From Gemmatimonadota bacterium (GTDB taxonomy: Bacteria > Gemmatimonadota > Gemmatimonadetes > Longimicrobiales > Gaopeijiaceae), in the NCBI GenBank assembly GCA_040882465.1, contig JBBEBG010000016.1:62001-126000 (forward strand): DNA of 64,000 bases, given 5' to 3'. The notes beneath the pieces were generated by a model. That model searched no databases, had not been told where the DNA came from, and worked only from the letters and a program-made list of their open reading frames with translations. Each line of letters begins with the position of its first letter. Position 1 is the stretch's first letter. The position numbers and the translations under genes are program-made. This document shows, in pieces, positions 1 through 9,171 of this stretch.

Positions 1-291
1 CCCCCACTCCCGGAGCTTCGACAGTTTCGATCGAAAGCTGCACTCGGTGCCGCCGGGTCCGTCGCGCTTCCTGGTATGCCCAGGGGCTCCTCACGTTCTT
101 TCAGGGCGAGCTTTGCGAAATTGCGGGGGATTCCCCGGGCTCTCTCCCGGGGGTCTTCGAAGTGAGGAACGTTAGGGTCCTGTAAAGCACCTTGCCGGAG
201 CTTTTAGGTGAGGCCTATGCTGGTTAAACCAGCGGTCGTGGTGGTCCACGTTCGCGGTTTGCACCAGGGGCTCCTCCCCTCAGGAGGTCCG
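1..291. other. Left edge, no gene recognised
   Basis: I see no convincing coding region, RNA gene or repeat here. The reading frame of the peroxidase is open back to position 208, but the signal peptide and ribosome binding site place its start at 292. The segment is probably the 3' flank of a gene outside the window plus the peroxidase promoter. Confidence 0.4.
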
Positions 292-1518
292 ATGAGACGG
301 TCACCCTCCCTCACGCTCCCGCTCGCGATTGCCTTGCTCGCGGTGGCCCTCTCCGCGGCTCCCGCCGCGGATGCCTTCCCCGACGACTCCGCGCCCGCCA
401 TCACTCCCGAAGAGCTCGGCCGCCTCCTTTTCTGGGATCCGATCCTCTCGGGTCCGATGGACGTAGCCTGCGCCACCTGCCACCACCCCGATCTCGCTTA
501 CACGGACGGGAGGGACCTCTCCCTCGGCACCGAGTCCGTTGGCTTGGGTCCGACCCGGACCCGTGCGCCGGGAAGCGCGATTCCTGTGGTCCCGCGAAAC
601 GCGCCCACTCTCCTCAACGCGGCGATGAACGGGCTCGACGATCGCGTGGGCCGAGGCCCGCAGGGGCAACGGGACGAGTTCGGCCAGATCGCAGCCGCCA
701 TGGTCGAGCTGAGGCCCGAGCGAGCGCCGATGTTCTGGGACAGTCGCGTACGGAGCCTCGAGGCCCAAGCCCTGGAACCGCTCAAGGTCCGGGAAGAGAT
801 GCGGGGTGACGCCTTTTCCGAGGACGTCGCCGTGGATTCGGTCGTCGCACGGCTGCGGGCCATCCCCGAGTACGTCGCCCTTTTCCAGGAGGCGTTTCCC
901 TCGGAGATCGTGGTCACCGCCGACCAGGTCGCACGGGCCATCGCCGCCTTCGAGCGCACCCTGGTAGCCGTAGACTCTCCGTTCGACCGCTACCAGGCCG
1001 GTGAACTCGGCGCCCTGACCGAACAGGAGCGCCGCGGACTCGGGGCCTTCGACGACGCGCGGTGCACCCAGTGCCACGACGGTCCGATGCTCTCCGACTT
1101 CGATCTGCATGCCGAGGGTGTGGCGGAAAATCCGCTGCTGGCCGCTCCCGACGAAGGCGGCCGTCGTTTCCGCTTTCGAACGCCGTCGCTCAGAAACGTC
1201 GCCCTGACCGCGCCTTACATGCACAACGGGATGCTCGCCACGCTCGAGGACGTGCTCGCCTTTTACGACCGGGGACAGTCGGAAAATCCGAACGTCGGGA
1301 ACCGACGGAACCGCGGCGACGACGATGCAGGCAACTCCGGCGTGCGGCTCGCCACGCTGGATGGTGATTTCCGCCGCGTGCGCAACATGAACGACCGCGA
1401 GATGGCGGACATCATCGCCTTCCTGGGCGCCCTCACCGATCCCGGATTCGACCGCACGATCCCCGGGCGGGTCCCGAGTGGGCTTCCGCCGGGCGGAGCC
1501 ATCGCGTCGCGGGACTGA
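292..1518 (+). CDS. Di-heme cytochrome c peroxidase (CcpA/MauG family)
   Basis: A 408-residue exported protein with an N-terminal signal peptide (RRS then a leucine/alanine-rich stretch ending near APAADA). Two c-type heme motifs are visible: CATCHH in the N-terminal half and CTQCHD in the C-terminal half, the spacing of the bacterial di-heme peroxidase/MauG family. These periplasmic enzymes usually reduce hydrogen peroxide with electrons from small cytochromes. The region around TPSLRNVALTAPYMHNG supplies the conserved C-terminal heme-domain motif. The start at 292 was chosen because AGGAGG lies just upstream and the signal peptide follows directly. The gene stands alone and is followed by a strong hairpin. 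The physiological substrate cannot be read from sequence. Confidence 0.9.
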   Translation: MRRSPSLTLPLAIALLAVALSAAPAADAFPDDSAPAITPEELGRLLFWDPILSGPMDVACATCHHPDLAYTDGRDLSLGTESVGLGPTRTRAPGSAIPVVPRNAPTLLNAAMNGLDDRVGRGPQGQRDEFGQIAAAMVELRPERAPMFWDSRVRSLEAQALEPLKVREEMRGDAFSEDVAVDSVVARLRAIPEYVALFQEAFPSEIVVTADQVARAIAAFERTLVAVDSPFDRYQAGELGALTEQERRGLGAFDDARCTQCHDGPMLSDFDLHAEGVAENPLLAAPDEGGRRFRFRTPSLRNVALTAPYMHNGMLATLEDVLAFYDRGQSENPNVGNRRNRGDDDAGNSGVRLATLDGDFRRVRNMNDREMADIIAFLGALTDPGFDRTIPGRVPSGLPPGGAIASRD

Positions 1519-1530
1519 CGAAAAGAATAG

Positions 1531-1563
1531 CCGGGGCGGCCCGTCGCGGGCCGCCCCGGTTTT
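1531..1563. terminator. Rho-independent terminator, probably bidirectional
   Basis: A perfect 13-bp stem (CCGGGGCGGCCCG, right arm 1547-1559) closes a 3-base loop and is followed by TTTT. It lies between the convergent 3' ends of the peroxidase gene and the minus-strand VWA gene, so it could serve both, although the T tract favours the plus strand. Confidence 0.8.
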
Positions 1564-1591
1564 CGTCCCGCCCCTCTTGGGGGTACCCCGA

Positions 1592-3565
1592 TTAGAAGCG
1601 CCCCGACGGCTCGTCCGGCCCCGCTTCCCGCTCCCCGGCGATGACCTGGTAGCGCTCCATCACCCGAACGAACTCCACGCGATACCCGTCGCGGTCCTCT
1701 CCCAAGCCATTCCGCGCCAGGGTGAGGAGCTGATCGGAAGTCGCCGATCCGCGGTGCTCGGAATCCCTGAGGATCATCCCGAATCCGGCGACGGCCGCCG
1801 CGAAGTTGAAGTCGGCGGACGGCCGGCTCACCCGGGGACCCACCGGATGCTCGAGGAGAGAGCTCTCGTCTTCGCCCGGCAACTTGTAACGGACCCGGAC
1901 AAAGGCGACTTCCGCGCCTTCCGACGTTCGCGCGACGCTCGCCGGATCGCGGTAACGCAAGGGATCGGTTCCCCCAATCTCGACCTCGCTTTCCACACCC
2001 ACCGGAACGATCTCGTAGAGCGCGGTCACGGTGTGCCCCGCACCGAGCTCGCCCGCGTCACGCGCGTCGTCGTTGAAGTCTTCCGCGGCGAGAAGGCGGT
2101 TTTCATACCCGATGAGGCGATACCCCTGGACTCGCTCCGGATTGAACTCGATCTGGAGCTTCACGTCCTGTGCGACGGTGAGGAGCGTTCCGCCCATCTC
2201 ACTGACAAGCACCTTCCGCGCCTCAAGCAGTGAGTCGATGTAGGCGTAATTTCCGTTCCCGTGCTGCGCGAGCTTCTGCATCTTCTCGCTCTGCAGGTTT
2301 CCCGTCCCGAAGCCGAGGACGGTCAGGTAGGTCCCCTGGCTCCGCCGCTCCTCGACGAGGCGGATCATTTCGGAGTCGCTCGACTCGCCGACGTTGAAGT
2401 CGCCATCGGTGGCGAGGATGATCCGGTTGTTGCCGCTCTCCATGTGGTATTCTCGCGCCACCTCGTAGGCGAGCCTGAGCCCCGCGCCGCCAGCCGTGGA
2501 GCCGCCCGCCTCCATCCGCTCGATCGCTTCGAGAATCTCGCTCTTCCTGGCCCCGGGCGTCGAAGGGAGGACGAGTCCGGCCGCTCCCGCGTACACGACG
2601 ATCGCGACACGGTCGTCGGGGCGAAGCTCGTTCACCAGAAGTCGGAGGGACCGTTTCACCAACGGAAGCTTGTCCGGCGAGTTCATCGAACCCGAGACGT
2701 CGAGGAGGAAGACGAGGTTGTTCGGGGGAAGGGACTCCGTTTCGATCGCCGGGCTAGCGATGCCGATCCGAAGCAGGAGGTGTCCGTCGCGCCAGGGCGC
2801 CCGGCCCAGCTCCGTCGTCACCGCGAAGGGTTCGTCACCCTCCGGACGCTCGTATTCGTAGGGGAAGTAGTTGACGAGCTCCTCGAGCCGGACCGCGTCT
2901 ACCGGCGGGAGCCGCCCCTCGTGCAGGAAGCGCCGCACATTGCTGTAAGACGCCCGATCCACGTCGATGGAGAAGGTCGAAAGGGGATTTCCAATGGGAT
3001 CGAGGAAGACGTTCTCCACGATGTGGTCGTACTGCTCGCGATTCCAATCGCGGTCGGGCGGAGGCGGCAGGGCGCCGATCCGATCACGGAAGTCCGTCGA
3101 ACCGACCGCCGCGCCCGACCCCACGGCGGCGACGGAGGCGCGCACCTCCATCGGCGACCGGACGCCCGTGACCGGATCCACCTGTCCGGTCGCCACGATT
3201 TCCTGGAGCGCGAGGACGGTGGGCTTGATCCTCAGGTCGGTGGAGACGAATGCGTCGTCCGCCACGACGACGAACTCGGCCACCTGGAATCCGAGCCGCA
3301 TCACCCGAAGGGTCACGCCGGTGGCAGGGACGACATCGCGAGGCACCGTGAGTGCGTATTCGCCGGCGGAGCCGGTGACCGTCCCAAGCCGAGTGCCTGG
3401 GATCGACACCTGAGCGCCGGTGACCGGGTCCCCGGAAGCGTCGTTCAGGACGCGGCCGGCGAAGGTCACCTCTTCGCCGAGGGCGGATGGATGGGTCGCG
3501 CCCCGCGTAACGAAGGCGAGGAGGAGAAGGAGAAGCATGGTACCGGCTCGGATCACGGGTTTCAT
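1592..3565 (-). CDS. Secreted VWA-domain protein (YfbK-like) with carboxypeptidase-regulatory N-domain
   Basis: A 657-residue exported protein. After a signal peptide (start at 3565, AGGAG upstream) comes a CarboxypepD_reg-like beta-sandwich (roughly residues 30-120, motifs GRVLNDASGDPVTGAQV and YALTVP), then the YfbK-type N-domain (FSIDVDRASYSNVRRFL), then a von Willebrand A domain with the metal-binding DVSGSM motif, and a DUF3520-like C-terminal part. Such proteins are thought to act in the envelope, but their role is not established. The N-terminal sandwich ends in ALQEIVATGQVDPVTGVRSP, almost the same as the segment in the anti-sigma factor encoded divergently at 4256. The pair flanks an ECF sigma factor, which suggests a shared surface-sensing system. 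Confidence 0.85.
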   Translation of the reverse strand: MKPVIRAGTMLLLLLLAFVTRGATHPSALGEEVTFAGRVLNDASGDPVTGAQVSIPGTRLGTVTGSAGEYALTVPRDVVPATGVTLRVMRLGFQVAEFVVVADDAFVSTDLRIKPTVLALQEIVATGQVDPVTGVRSPMEVRASVAAVGSGAAVGSTDFRDRIGALPPPPDRDWNREQYDHIVENVFLDPIGNPLSTFSIDVDRASYSNVRRFLHEGRLPPVDAVRLEELVNYFPYEYERPEGDEPFAVTTELGRAPWRDGHLLLRIGIASPAIETESLPPNNLVFLLDVSGSMNSPDKLPLVKRSLRLLVNELRPDDRVAIVVYAGAAGLVLPSTPGARKSEILEAIERMEAGGSTAGGAGLRLAYEVAREYHMESGNNRIILATDGDFNVGESSDSEMIRLVEERRSQGTYLTVLGFGTGNLQSEKMQKLAQHGNGNYAYIDSLLEARKVLVSEMGGTLLTVAQDVKLQIEFNPERVQGYRLIGYENRLLAAEDFNDDARDAGELGAGHTVTALYEIVPVGVESEVEIGGTDPLRYRDPASVARTSEGAEVAFVRVRYKLPGEDESSLLEHPVGPRVSRPSADFNFAAAVAGFGMILRDSEHRGSATSDQLLTLARNGLGEDRDGYRVEFVRVMERYQVIAGEREAGPDEPSGRF

Positions 3566-3762
3566 CGGAGATCTCCTGGGTTCCTGGTTGCCGCCGGCCC
3601 TCTGCCCACCGTCCCCCATGACGCCGGACCCTCCCTCCCTTGCACATGCCCTCTCGGTCTGGCCCCCGATGTGCAGGAATTCGTCCCTCGTTCGTCCTAT
3701 CTTGCGAAGGGTAGAAAATCCCCGAGGTCGGAACGGGTCTCCATGAACCGTCGGAACCGCTT

Positions 3763-4272
3763 GTGAAGACCGACTGGGAAACGGTGTACCGGGCTTCGTA
3801 CCAGGACGTCGTGCGTTTTCTCGCGCGGAAGATCTGGGACGAGGACCGGGCCGAAGAGCTCGCCCAGGAAGCGTTCCTGAGGGCGCTCGGCCAGGAGCCC
3901 GAAAACCCCCGGGCGTGGATCTTCCACGTCGCGGGGAATCTCGCGCGCGACGAGGCCCGCGCGGTGGTCCGGCGGAAGAAGCATCTCGCCCTCCTCCGGA
4001 CCGAGACCGAAGGAGCGAGTGAGGCTTCGCCCACGCCGGTGGCCGAGCTCGAAGCCCGCGAAGAATCCGAGCGGGTGCGGCAGGCCCTCGAGGGACTCGC
4101 CGAGAGGGACCGCGACATTTTGCTCCTCTGGGACGCCGGGCTCAGTTACGCGGAGATCGCCGAGCAGACGGGACTCGCCGCGGGCGCGGTGGGCACGACG
4201 TTGGCACGAGCGCGGAAACGGCTCGTCGAATCGCACGATTCCATCGGGGGAACCCATGCAGCACTTGGATGA
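3763..4272 (+). CDS. ECF-type RNA polymerase sigma factor
   Basis: A 169-residue sigma-70 family protein of the extracytoplasmic-function class. Region 2 covers about residues 8-60 (YQDVVRFLARKIWDEDRAEELAQEAFLRAL). Region 4 is at about residues 110-160, with the helix-turn-helix GLSYAEIAEQTGLAAGAVGTTLARARKRL. The GTG start at 3763 gives a full region 2; no ATG is suitable. The gene overlaps the next one by 17 bases, so sigma and anti-sigma are translationally coupled. It is divergent from the VWA gene, with about 200 bases between them holding both promoters. No ECF promoter motif was identified with confidence. Confidence 0.9.
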   Translation: MKTDWETVYRASYQDVVRFLARKIWDEDRAEELAQEAFLRALGQEPENPRAWIFHVAGNLARDEARAVVRRKKHLALLRTETEGASEASPTPVAELEAREESERVRQALEGLAERDRDILLLWDAGLSYAEIAEQTGLAAGAVGTTLARARKRLVESHDSIGGTHAALG

Positions 4273-5686
4273 AGGGACGCTTCACGCCTGGCTCGACCGG
4301 GACCGGTCGGGACTTACATCGGCCGAATTCGCCGAGATCGCGGCGCACCTCGGTGCCTGCCCGGCCTGTGCCCGCCGTCTGGACGAGGCGCGTAGCCTCG
4401 CAGGGCGCTCGGCGGCCATCCTTGCCGGAGCGGCGCCCTCCGTGGTGCCGCCCGCCTTTTCGGAGATTCAGGCGCGGGCGGCCGGCGTTGGGGGCGCGGC
4501 GTCAGCTCCGCGCCGGCGCCCCTGGATCCCCCTTGGGTGGGCGGCGAGCATCGCGCTCGCACTGGGGCTCGGGTGGTTTGGCCGGGGGTTGGTTCCAGGG
4601 GGAGAAGCGGCCGGCGGGTCCGGAGCCCCGGGGGCCGAGGGAGCGCGTCTGGCCGCAGCCCCCGCCGAGTCGGCCCCCCCCGGCGTCGAAATCGCCCTGC
4701 CGGCGCCCACCGAGCCCCGAGTGGAAGCCGCCGCGCCCGCACTACTTCCCTCTCAGGCGCGGGTGGCCCTTGCTGAAGAGGCGGCGGCCTGGACCGAGGA
4801 TCGGGTGGCGGACGCCGCTCCCACCGACCTCACCATCGCGCCGACGGTCTTCGATGGCGACGCCGCGCGCGCCGACCAGGGGGCGATCTCCGACCTCCCG
4901 CCTCCTCGGGCTACGTCGGGTTCGCTCGCCCTCCGCGGGCGGGTGACGAATCCGGACGGCGAACCCCTCGCCGCCGTTCAGGTCTACGTCCCGGGCACGG
5001 GAACCGGGGCGGTGACCGATTCGGACGGCTCCTTCGCTCTGGACCTCCCCGCTTCGCTACGGGACACCGCGGAACCGATCCGACTCACCGCCCAGCGCCT
5101 GGGCTACCGCGTCGCCCAGCTCGACTTGGCGGCCGCGAACGACTCGGTCTGGGCCGACGTCGAGCTAGAGCCGGCGTTGCTCGCCCTCCAGGAGATCGTG
5201 GCCACCGGGCTCGTGGACCCCGTTGAAGGCGCCCGATCGCCGATTTCCATCGCCCCCGTGACGCGGGAGACGATGCCGGTGGCGGTGGCGGGGAACCCGG
5301 TAGAGAACCTCCAGGGGGGGATCGCCGACGTACAAATCAACCTCAACAACGGGGAGCGGATCCCGGTGGCCGTGTCATCCTGGATTCCCGCGGACCTCGA
5401 CGAGGCGGCCCGGACCTTTGGCGCCCCCATCGTCTTCGTCCCGGACCTTCCGGTGGTCGAGGTGGAGATCGGCCGGCTGGACGGCGCTCGAGCGGTCCGC
5501 GTGGTCCAGGAGCATCCCTACGGCTTGTTGACTCTCGTCCAGGTGCGAGCGGCCGAGTCGACCGAGCCGGGTTCGGCCGCTCTCGCGACCGGGACGGTCA
5601 CGCTGATCGTCGGAGAAATGCGGATTACGGGCGCCGGGTCCCTCCCCGCGGACACCGTACGAGCGCTCCTCGAGCACATCCGTTAG
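4256..5686 (+). CDS. Anti-sigma factor with zf-HC2 motif and periplasmic carboxypeptidase-regulatory domain
   Basis: A 476-residue single-pass membrane protein. The cytoplasmic N-terminus carries the zinc-binding anti-sigma motif HLGACPAC near residues 30-37, where the partner sigma would bind. A transmembrane helix follows at about residues 90-112 (LGWAASIALALGLGWF). A long Ala/Pro-rich linker leads to a CarboxypepD_reg-like sandwich at about residues 220-320 (GRVTNPDGEPLAAVQVYVPGTG split by the fold), and then an unassigned C-terminal domain. The segment ALQEIVATGLVDPVEGARSP closely matches the secreted VWA protein next door. This architecture implies that a periplasmic signal is transmitted to the sigma factor encoded just upstream. 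Confidence 0.85.
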   Translation: MQHLDEGTLHAWLDRDRSGLTSAEFAEIAAHLGACPACARRLDEARSLAGRSAAILAGAAPSVVPPAFSEIQARAAGVGGAASAPRRRPWIPLGWAASIALALGLGWFGRGLVPGGEAAGGSGAPGAEGARLAAAPAESAPPGVEIALPAPTEPRVEAAAPALLPSQARVALAEEAAAWTEDRVADAAPTDLTIAPTVFDGDAARADQGAISDLPPPRATSGSLALRGRVTNPDGEPLAAVQVYVPGTGTGAVTDSDGSFALDLPASLRDTAEPIRLTAQRLGYRVAQLDLAAANDSVWADVELEPALLALQEIVATGLVDPVEGARSPISIAPVTRETMPVAVAGNPVENLQGGIADVQINLNNGERIPVAVSSWIPADLDEAARTFGAPIVFVPDLPVVEVEIGRLDGARAVRVVQEHPYGLLTLVQVRAAESTEPGSAALATGTVTLIVGEMRITGAGSLPADTVRALLEHIR

Positions 5687-5708
5687 CCGCGGGCTCCGGG
5701 GGGGCCAC

Positions 5709-6383
5709 TCAGATCGGGGGCGGGGCGGCCTCGGGCGCGGGCTCCGTCGCTCTTCCCGCCTCGGGATAGAGCTCCGCCGGGGTCTCCTCCATTCGCCGCA
5801 GAAGGGGGTTCGCTTGTGGCCGGTATTCGATGGAGTCGTCGAAGAATCCCGCCGCGTACAAGGTCACGGTGACCGCGGCGTCACCCTCGTTCAGCCAATA
5901 CCAGCCATGGTCGCCCGGGAATGGCGCCAGGTAGCTCCCGTGTGCCTCCGACGCCGACTCGAGCACCTCGAAGAACTCCGCGGTCCCCGCCGGTGCCCCA
6001 TCCGCCTCGCTGTGCATCTCCGAACGGACCGGGCCGGTGGCGACCCACGAATAAACCATCGCCTCCCCCGCTCCAAGCCGATACTTGTATTCCATGAAGG
6101 AATCCGGTCCGATTTCGAAGACCCTTCGATCCACCCCGTACCCGACCGGTTGCGCCGTCAGCCCGTCCGAGCGCAAGGGAATGTCCACGGCCGTCGGGTC
6201 CGAGAGCACGATGAGTCCGAGCGCGTCCCCCGTCCCCAGCGGGTCCACTCCGTATTCCGCGGGGAGGACGATCGCCACGAGCACGACCCCGGCCAGAACG
6301 AACGCGAAGATGACCGCAAAGAGGATCTTCGCGCGGGAAGGAGGCTTTCGTGCCCCGGAGGGTGCGTCCATTGCGCTTGTCAT
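5709..6383 (-). CDS. Membrane-anchored periplasmic protein downstream of HupE/UreJ
   Basis: A 224-residue protein with one N-terminal transmembrane helix (AKILFAVIFAFVLAGVVLVAIVL, about residues 19-41) and a soluble domain of about 180 residues outside the membrane. It contains the motif WYWLNEGDAAVTVTL, typical of small proteins encoded beside HupE/UreJ family genes and usually called transmembrane anchor proteins. Its start lies 7 bases after the stop of the HupE/UreJ gene, so the two form an operon. Function is not known; the linkage suggests a joint role with the HupE/UreJ protein. Confidence 0.75.
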   Translation of the reverse strand: MTSAMDAPSGARKPPSRAKILFAVIFAFVLAGVVLVAIVLPAEYGVDPLGTGDALGLIVLSDPTAVDIPLRSDGLTAQPVGYGVDRRVFEIGPDSFMEYKYRLGAGEAMVYSWVATGPVRSEMHSEADGAPAGTAEFFEVLESASEAHGSYLAPFPGDHGWYWLNEGDAAVTVTLYAAGFFDDSIEYRPQANPLLRRMEETPAELYPEAGRATEPAPEAAPPPI

Positions 6384-6390
6384 GGATGCC

Positions 6391-7101
6391 TCATGACGCG
6401 GCCAGGAAAATTCCCGCGATCTGATACCCCATCAGAAGGAATCCCCCCGCCATGAGAAGAGTGTTCGTGACAAAGGCGTGCCTCAAGAAACCCTCGCGTG
6501 TCCTCCAGTAGCTCAACACGATCAATACACCCAGAAGCGCGAAGATCTGCCCGAGCTCCACACCCACGTTGAAGCTCAGCATGTTCGTGATCAGCCCGTC
6601 TTCGGAAAGTGTGTAGTCCTGAAGTGTCGTCGCGAGTCCGAAGCCGTGGAAAAGCCCGAACACGAGCACCGCGGCCTTCGTGTTGGGTTGGCGGCCGAAG
6701 AATCTTCCGAATCCATCCATGTTGTCGAAGGCCTTGTACGCCACGGAAAGCCCGATAATGGCGTCCACGACGTGGGGATCGGCGCGAATCCCCCCGAGCA
6801 CTCCGGCCAGGAGGGTCACGCTGTGACCGATCGTGAAGAGGCTCACGTATCCGACCACGTCCCTCAGTCGGTAAAGGAAAAAGAGGACGCCGACTAGGAA
6901 GAGGAGATGGTCGTATCCGGTGAACATGTGCTTGGCACCGAGATACATGAACGGCCCGATCGCGGGACCGTCGTTTGAAAGGAAGAAAGCTGCGTCGTCC
7001 TGCGCGACGCCGTGCGCCGCCGCTCCTTCGGGGAACAGGGCCAAAGCGACCAGCGTGAGTGCGCACGCCGCGACCCTGGCTCGACCATCCTCTCCCGCCA
7101 T
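6391..7101 (-). CDS. HupE/UreJ family membrane protein
   Basis: A 236-residue membrane protein of the HupE/UreJ family, some members of which transport nickel or cobalt. A signal peptide ending at GAAAHG is followed by the family motif around LGAKHMFTGYDHLLFL and about six hydrophobic segments; FGLFHGFGLA is a second conserved histidine-containing motif. The start at 7101 was chosen over the longer open frame because GGAGGG precedes it and the signal peptide follows. No urease or hydrogenase genes lie nearby, so a metal-supply role is only a family-level guess. Confidence 0.85.
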   Translation of the reverse strand: MAGEDGRARVAACALTLVALALFPEGAAAHGVAQDDAAFFLSNDGPAIGPFMYLGAKHMFTGYDHLLFLVGVLFFLYRLRDVVGYVSLFTIGHSVTLLAGVLGGIRADPHVVDAIIGLSVAYKAFDNMDGFGRFFGRQPNTKAAVLVFGLFHGFGLATTLQDYTLSEDGLITNMLSFNVGVELGQIFALLGVLIVLSYWRTREGFLRHAFVTNTLLMAGGFLLMGYQIAGIFLAAS

Positions 7102-7349
7102 TCGCCCTCCGCCACGGTGAAGCCTGCCCGCTTCCGCGGTGCCCGGCCGCCTCCAGTGTCTCAACGAGACGCCCGCGATGCAAGAACGGTCCAAGCTCCC
7201 GTTCGCGCTCCTGCCCGCACCTGGCGCGGACCGGCAGTTCACAAGATCCGCAATTAGTCCGCACACGGCGTCGGTCCGCACGACCACTCGGTCGCCTACC
7301 TTTCAGATCCGAGGAGGCTCCCCGAAGAGGCCGCACACGAGGCGATCAC

Positions 7350-8741
7350 ATGCGAAAGGGGACGTCCAGCCGCACGAGCACTCCTCCATCCATTTGCGGA
7401 GACGGATCGTGCCCCGTCCCGTGCGGCCTGGCCCCGGCCCGCCGAGTTCTTCTCCTCGGCTTCCTGCTGCTCCTTCCATGCACAGCCTTGGCGCAGGACC
7501 CGGGGAACGAAGTCCGCGCGGACGCTCTCCGTGTCTTCCTCGACTGCAACACCTTTCCCTGCGACTCAGACTTCTTCCGCACAGAGATTGGATTCGTGAA
7601 CTGGGTGCGGGATCGCACCCTGGCGCAGGTCCACCTGATCATCACCAGCAATCAGACCGGCGGCGGTGGAAACGTGTATGCGCTCGAATTCATCGGACTC
7701 CAGGAGCTGGATGGGGACAACGACACGCTCCCCCTCACGAGTCTCTCCACCGACACCGAGGAGGAGATCCTTTCGGCGCTCACGTCCGTCATCGCCGCCG
7801 GTCTCGCCCGGTACTCGGCGGCGATCGGACAGCCGGCGGCGTATACGATCGAACCCGCCGATGACTTCGACCTCGGAATCGACGAGCTCGTGAGCGGGAA
7901 CCAGGTCAACGACCCCTGGAACTTCTGGGTCTTCGAGATCGGTGCCGATGGCGAGCTGCAGGGGGAGGACACGGAGCGGGAGCACGAGCTCAGCGGTTCC
8001 TTCGAAGCGACCCGCACGACCGCGGTCTGGAGATTCGAGTTCGAGGCGGAAGGGAGCATGAGCCGGGACGAGCGCGAACTCCAGAATGGGAATCTCATCG
8101 TGGACGAGCGGACCAACTGGAGCACGGACTTCCTCCTCGTGCGTGCCCTGGCGGACCACTGGTCGTTGGGCCTGATTGGCGGGGCGGGTGCCTCCACGCG
8201 CCTGAACCAGGACTTCGGCGCCGACGTCGCAGCCGCAGTCGAATACAGCTTCTTTCCTTACGTGGACGCTCCGCGCCAGTCCCTCACCGCGCGGTACGAT
8301 CTCCGCCTCCAGCACTATCTCTGGGAGGAAGAGACTGTCTTTTTCGAGACGGAGGAGACGCGTCCCCAGCATCAGCTCACGCTCCAGCTCTTCCAGCGGC
8401 AGCCTTGGGGCTCGTCCCGCGTCTCCGTGGACGGGAGCCAGTTCCTCCACGACCTGGGACTCTGGAGCGTGTCGCTCTCCGGCGACCTCGAGTTCCGAAT
8501 CTTTCGGGGGCTGAACTTGGAAGTCGGAGGGAACGTCAACTTCATTGAGGACCAGATCTTCCTTTCGCGAGAAGGGCTTTCCGACGAGGATATCCTGCTC
8601 GGCCGCTTCGAGCGGCCGACCGGCAAGAGCTATGAGCTCTTCGTCGGAATCAGCTACGAATTCGGCTCGATCTTCAACAACGTCGTGAACAACCGCTTCG
8701 ACAGCCGGAACTTCGGCGGCGGGGGCGGGGACTTCGACTGA
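7350..8741 (+). CDS. Putative outer-membrane beta-barrel protein
   Basis: A 463-residue exported protein with a long N-region and a hydrophobic signal segment (VLLLGFLLLLPCTALAQ). The N-terminal part contains the motif LDCNTFPCDSDFFRTEIGFVNWV and a short domain of unknown function. The rest alternates polar and aromatic residues in beta-strand fashion, as in outer-membrane barrels, and ends in a Gly/Asp-rich tail. Related uncharacterised proteins are usual in Gemmatimonadota-type genomes. I cannot assign a substrate or role. The ATG at 7350 is the most upstream start that leaves a plausible signal sequence. Confidence 0.65.
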   Translation: MRKGTSSRTSTPPSICGDGSCPVPCGLAPARRVLLLGFLLLLPCTALAQDPGNEVRADALRVFLDCNTFPCDSDFFRTEIGFVNWVRDRTLAQVHLIITSNQTGGGGNVYALEFIGLQELDGDNDTLPLTSLSTDTEEEILSALTSVIAAGLARYSAAIGQPAAYTIEPADDFDLGIDELVSGNQVNDPWNFWVFEIGADGELQGEDTEREHELSGSFEATRTTAVWRFEFEAEGSMSRDERELQNGNLIVDERTNWSTDFLLVRALADHWSLGLIGGAGASTRLNQDFGADVAAAVEYSFFPYVDAPRQSLTARYDLRLQHYLWEEETVFFETEETRPQHQLTLQLFQRQPWGSSRVSVDGSQFLHDLGLWSVSLSGDLEFRIFRGLNLEVGGNVNFIEDQIFLSREGLSDEDILLGRFERPTGKSYELFVGISYEFGSIFNNVVNNRFDSRNFGGGGGDFD

Positions 8742-8965
8742 GGAAGGGGTCCCCGGGCACGGAATCGCCCCCGCTCCCCTCGTCGCGCTCGACTCTGCGG
8801 GGCAGCCTCACGCCCAACGGGCCGCTTTGGCCGGGAGGCGGGGCGATTCTCCCTGCCCCTGACGTCGGGAATGGCTCCATTCCGCGGAATTCTCCCCGGA
8901 ACGCATTGTGCAAGGACTCGTGATCGCAGTCCGGTTGAACTGTGATTCGATTCGGAGGTGGCTCC

Positions 8966-9109
8966 ATGTGGAAGAGACTTCTTCAAGTCCTCGTTCTCGC
9001 GACGTTCCCCATGATTCTGGCGGGGTGCCCCGGGGACGACGACACCATCGGCGAGGAGATCGAAGAGGGCCTCGAAGAGATCGAAGACGAGATCGACGAC
9101 GCTCTTTGA
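8966..9109 (+). CDS. Small acidic lipoprotein, 47 residues
   Basis: A short reading frame preceded by GGAGG with 7-base spacing. The product starts MWKRLLQVLVLATFPMILAGC, a lipoprotein signal with lipobox LAGC. The mature peptide is about 27 residues and nearly all Asp, Glu, Ile and Gly (CPGDDDTIGEEIEEG onwards), probably an amphipathic acidic helix. Size and composition recall entericidin-like or other tiny envelope lipoproteins, but the sequence is not one I recognise. It would be processed by the lipoprotein signal peptidase encoded at 40532. Confidence 0.7.
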   Translation: MWKRLLQVLVLATFPMILAGCPGDDDTIGEEIEEGLEEIEDEIDDAL

Positions 9110-9171
9110 CCGGAGCGGGCCAAATCCGGCGTCCGGCCCGCTAGAGGGTACCGGCGAAGGGGCTGGAATCA

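Noticed and set aside
1-207. GTTAGGG near 171 as an attC core
   Set aside because: No partner core or hairpin arms around it.
2261-3766. Long plus-strand frame antisense to the VWA gene
   Set aside because: It is the shadow of the VWA gene; the real frame has signal peptide, VWA motif and binding site.
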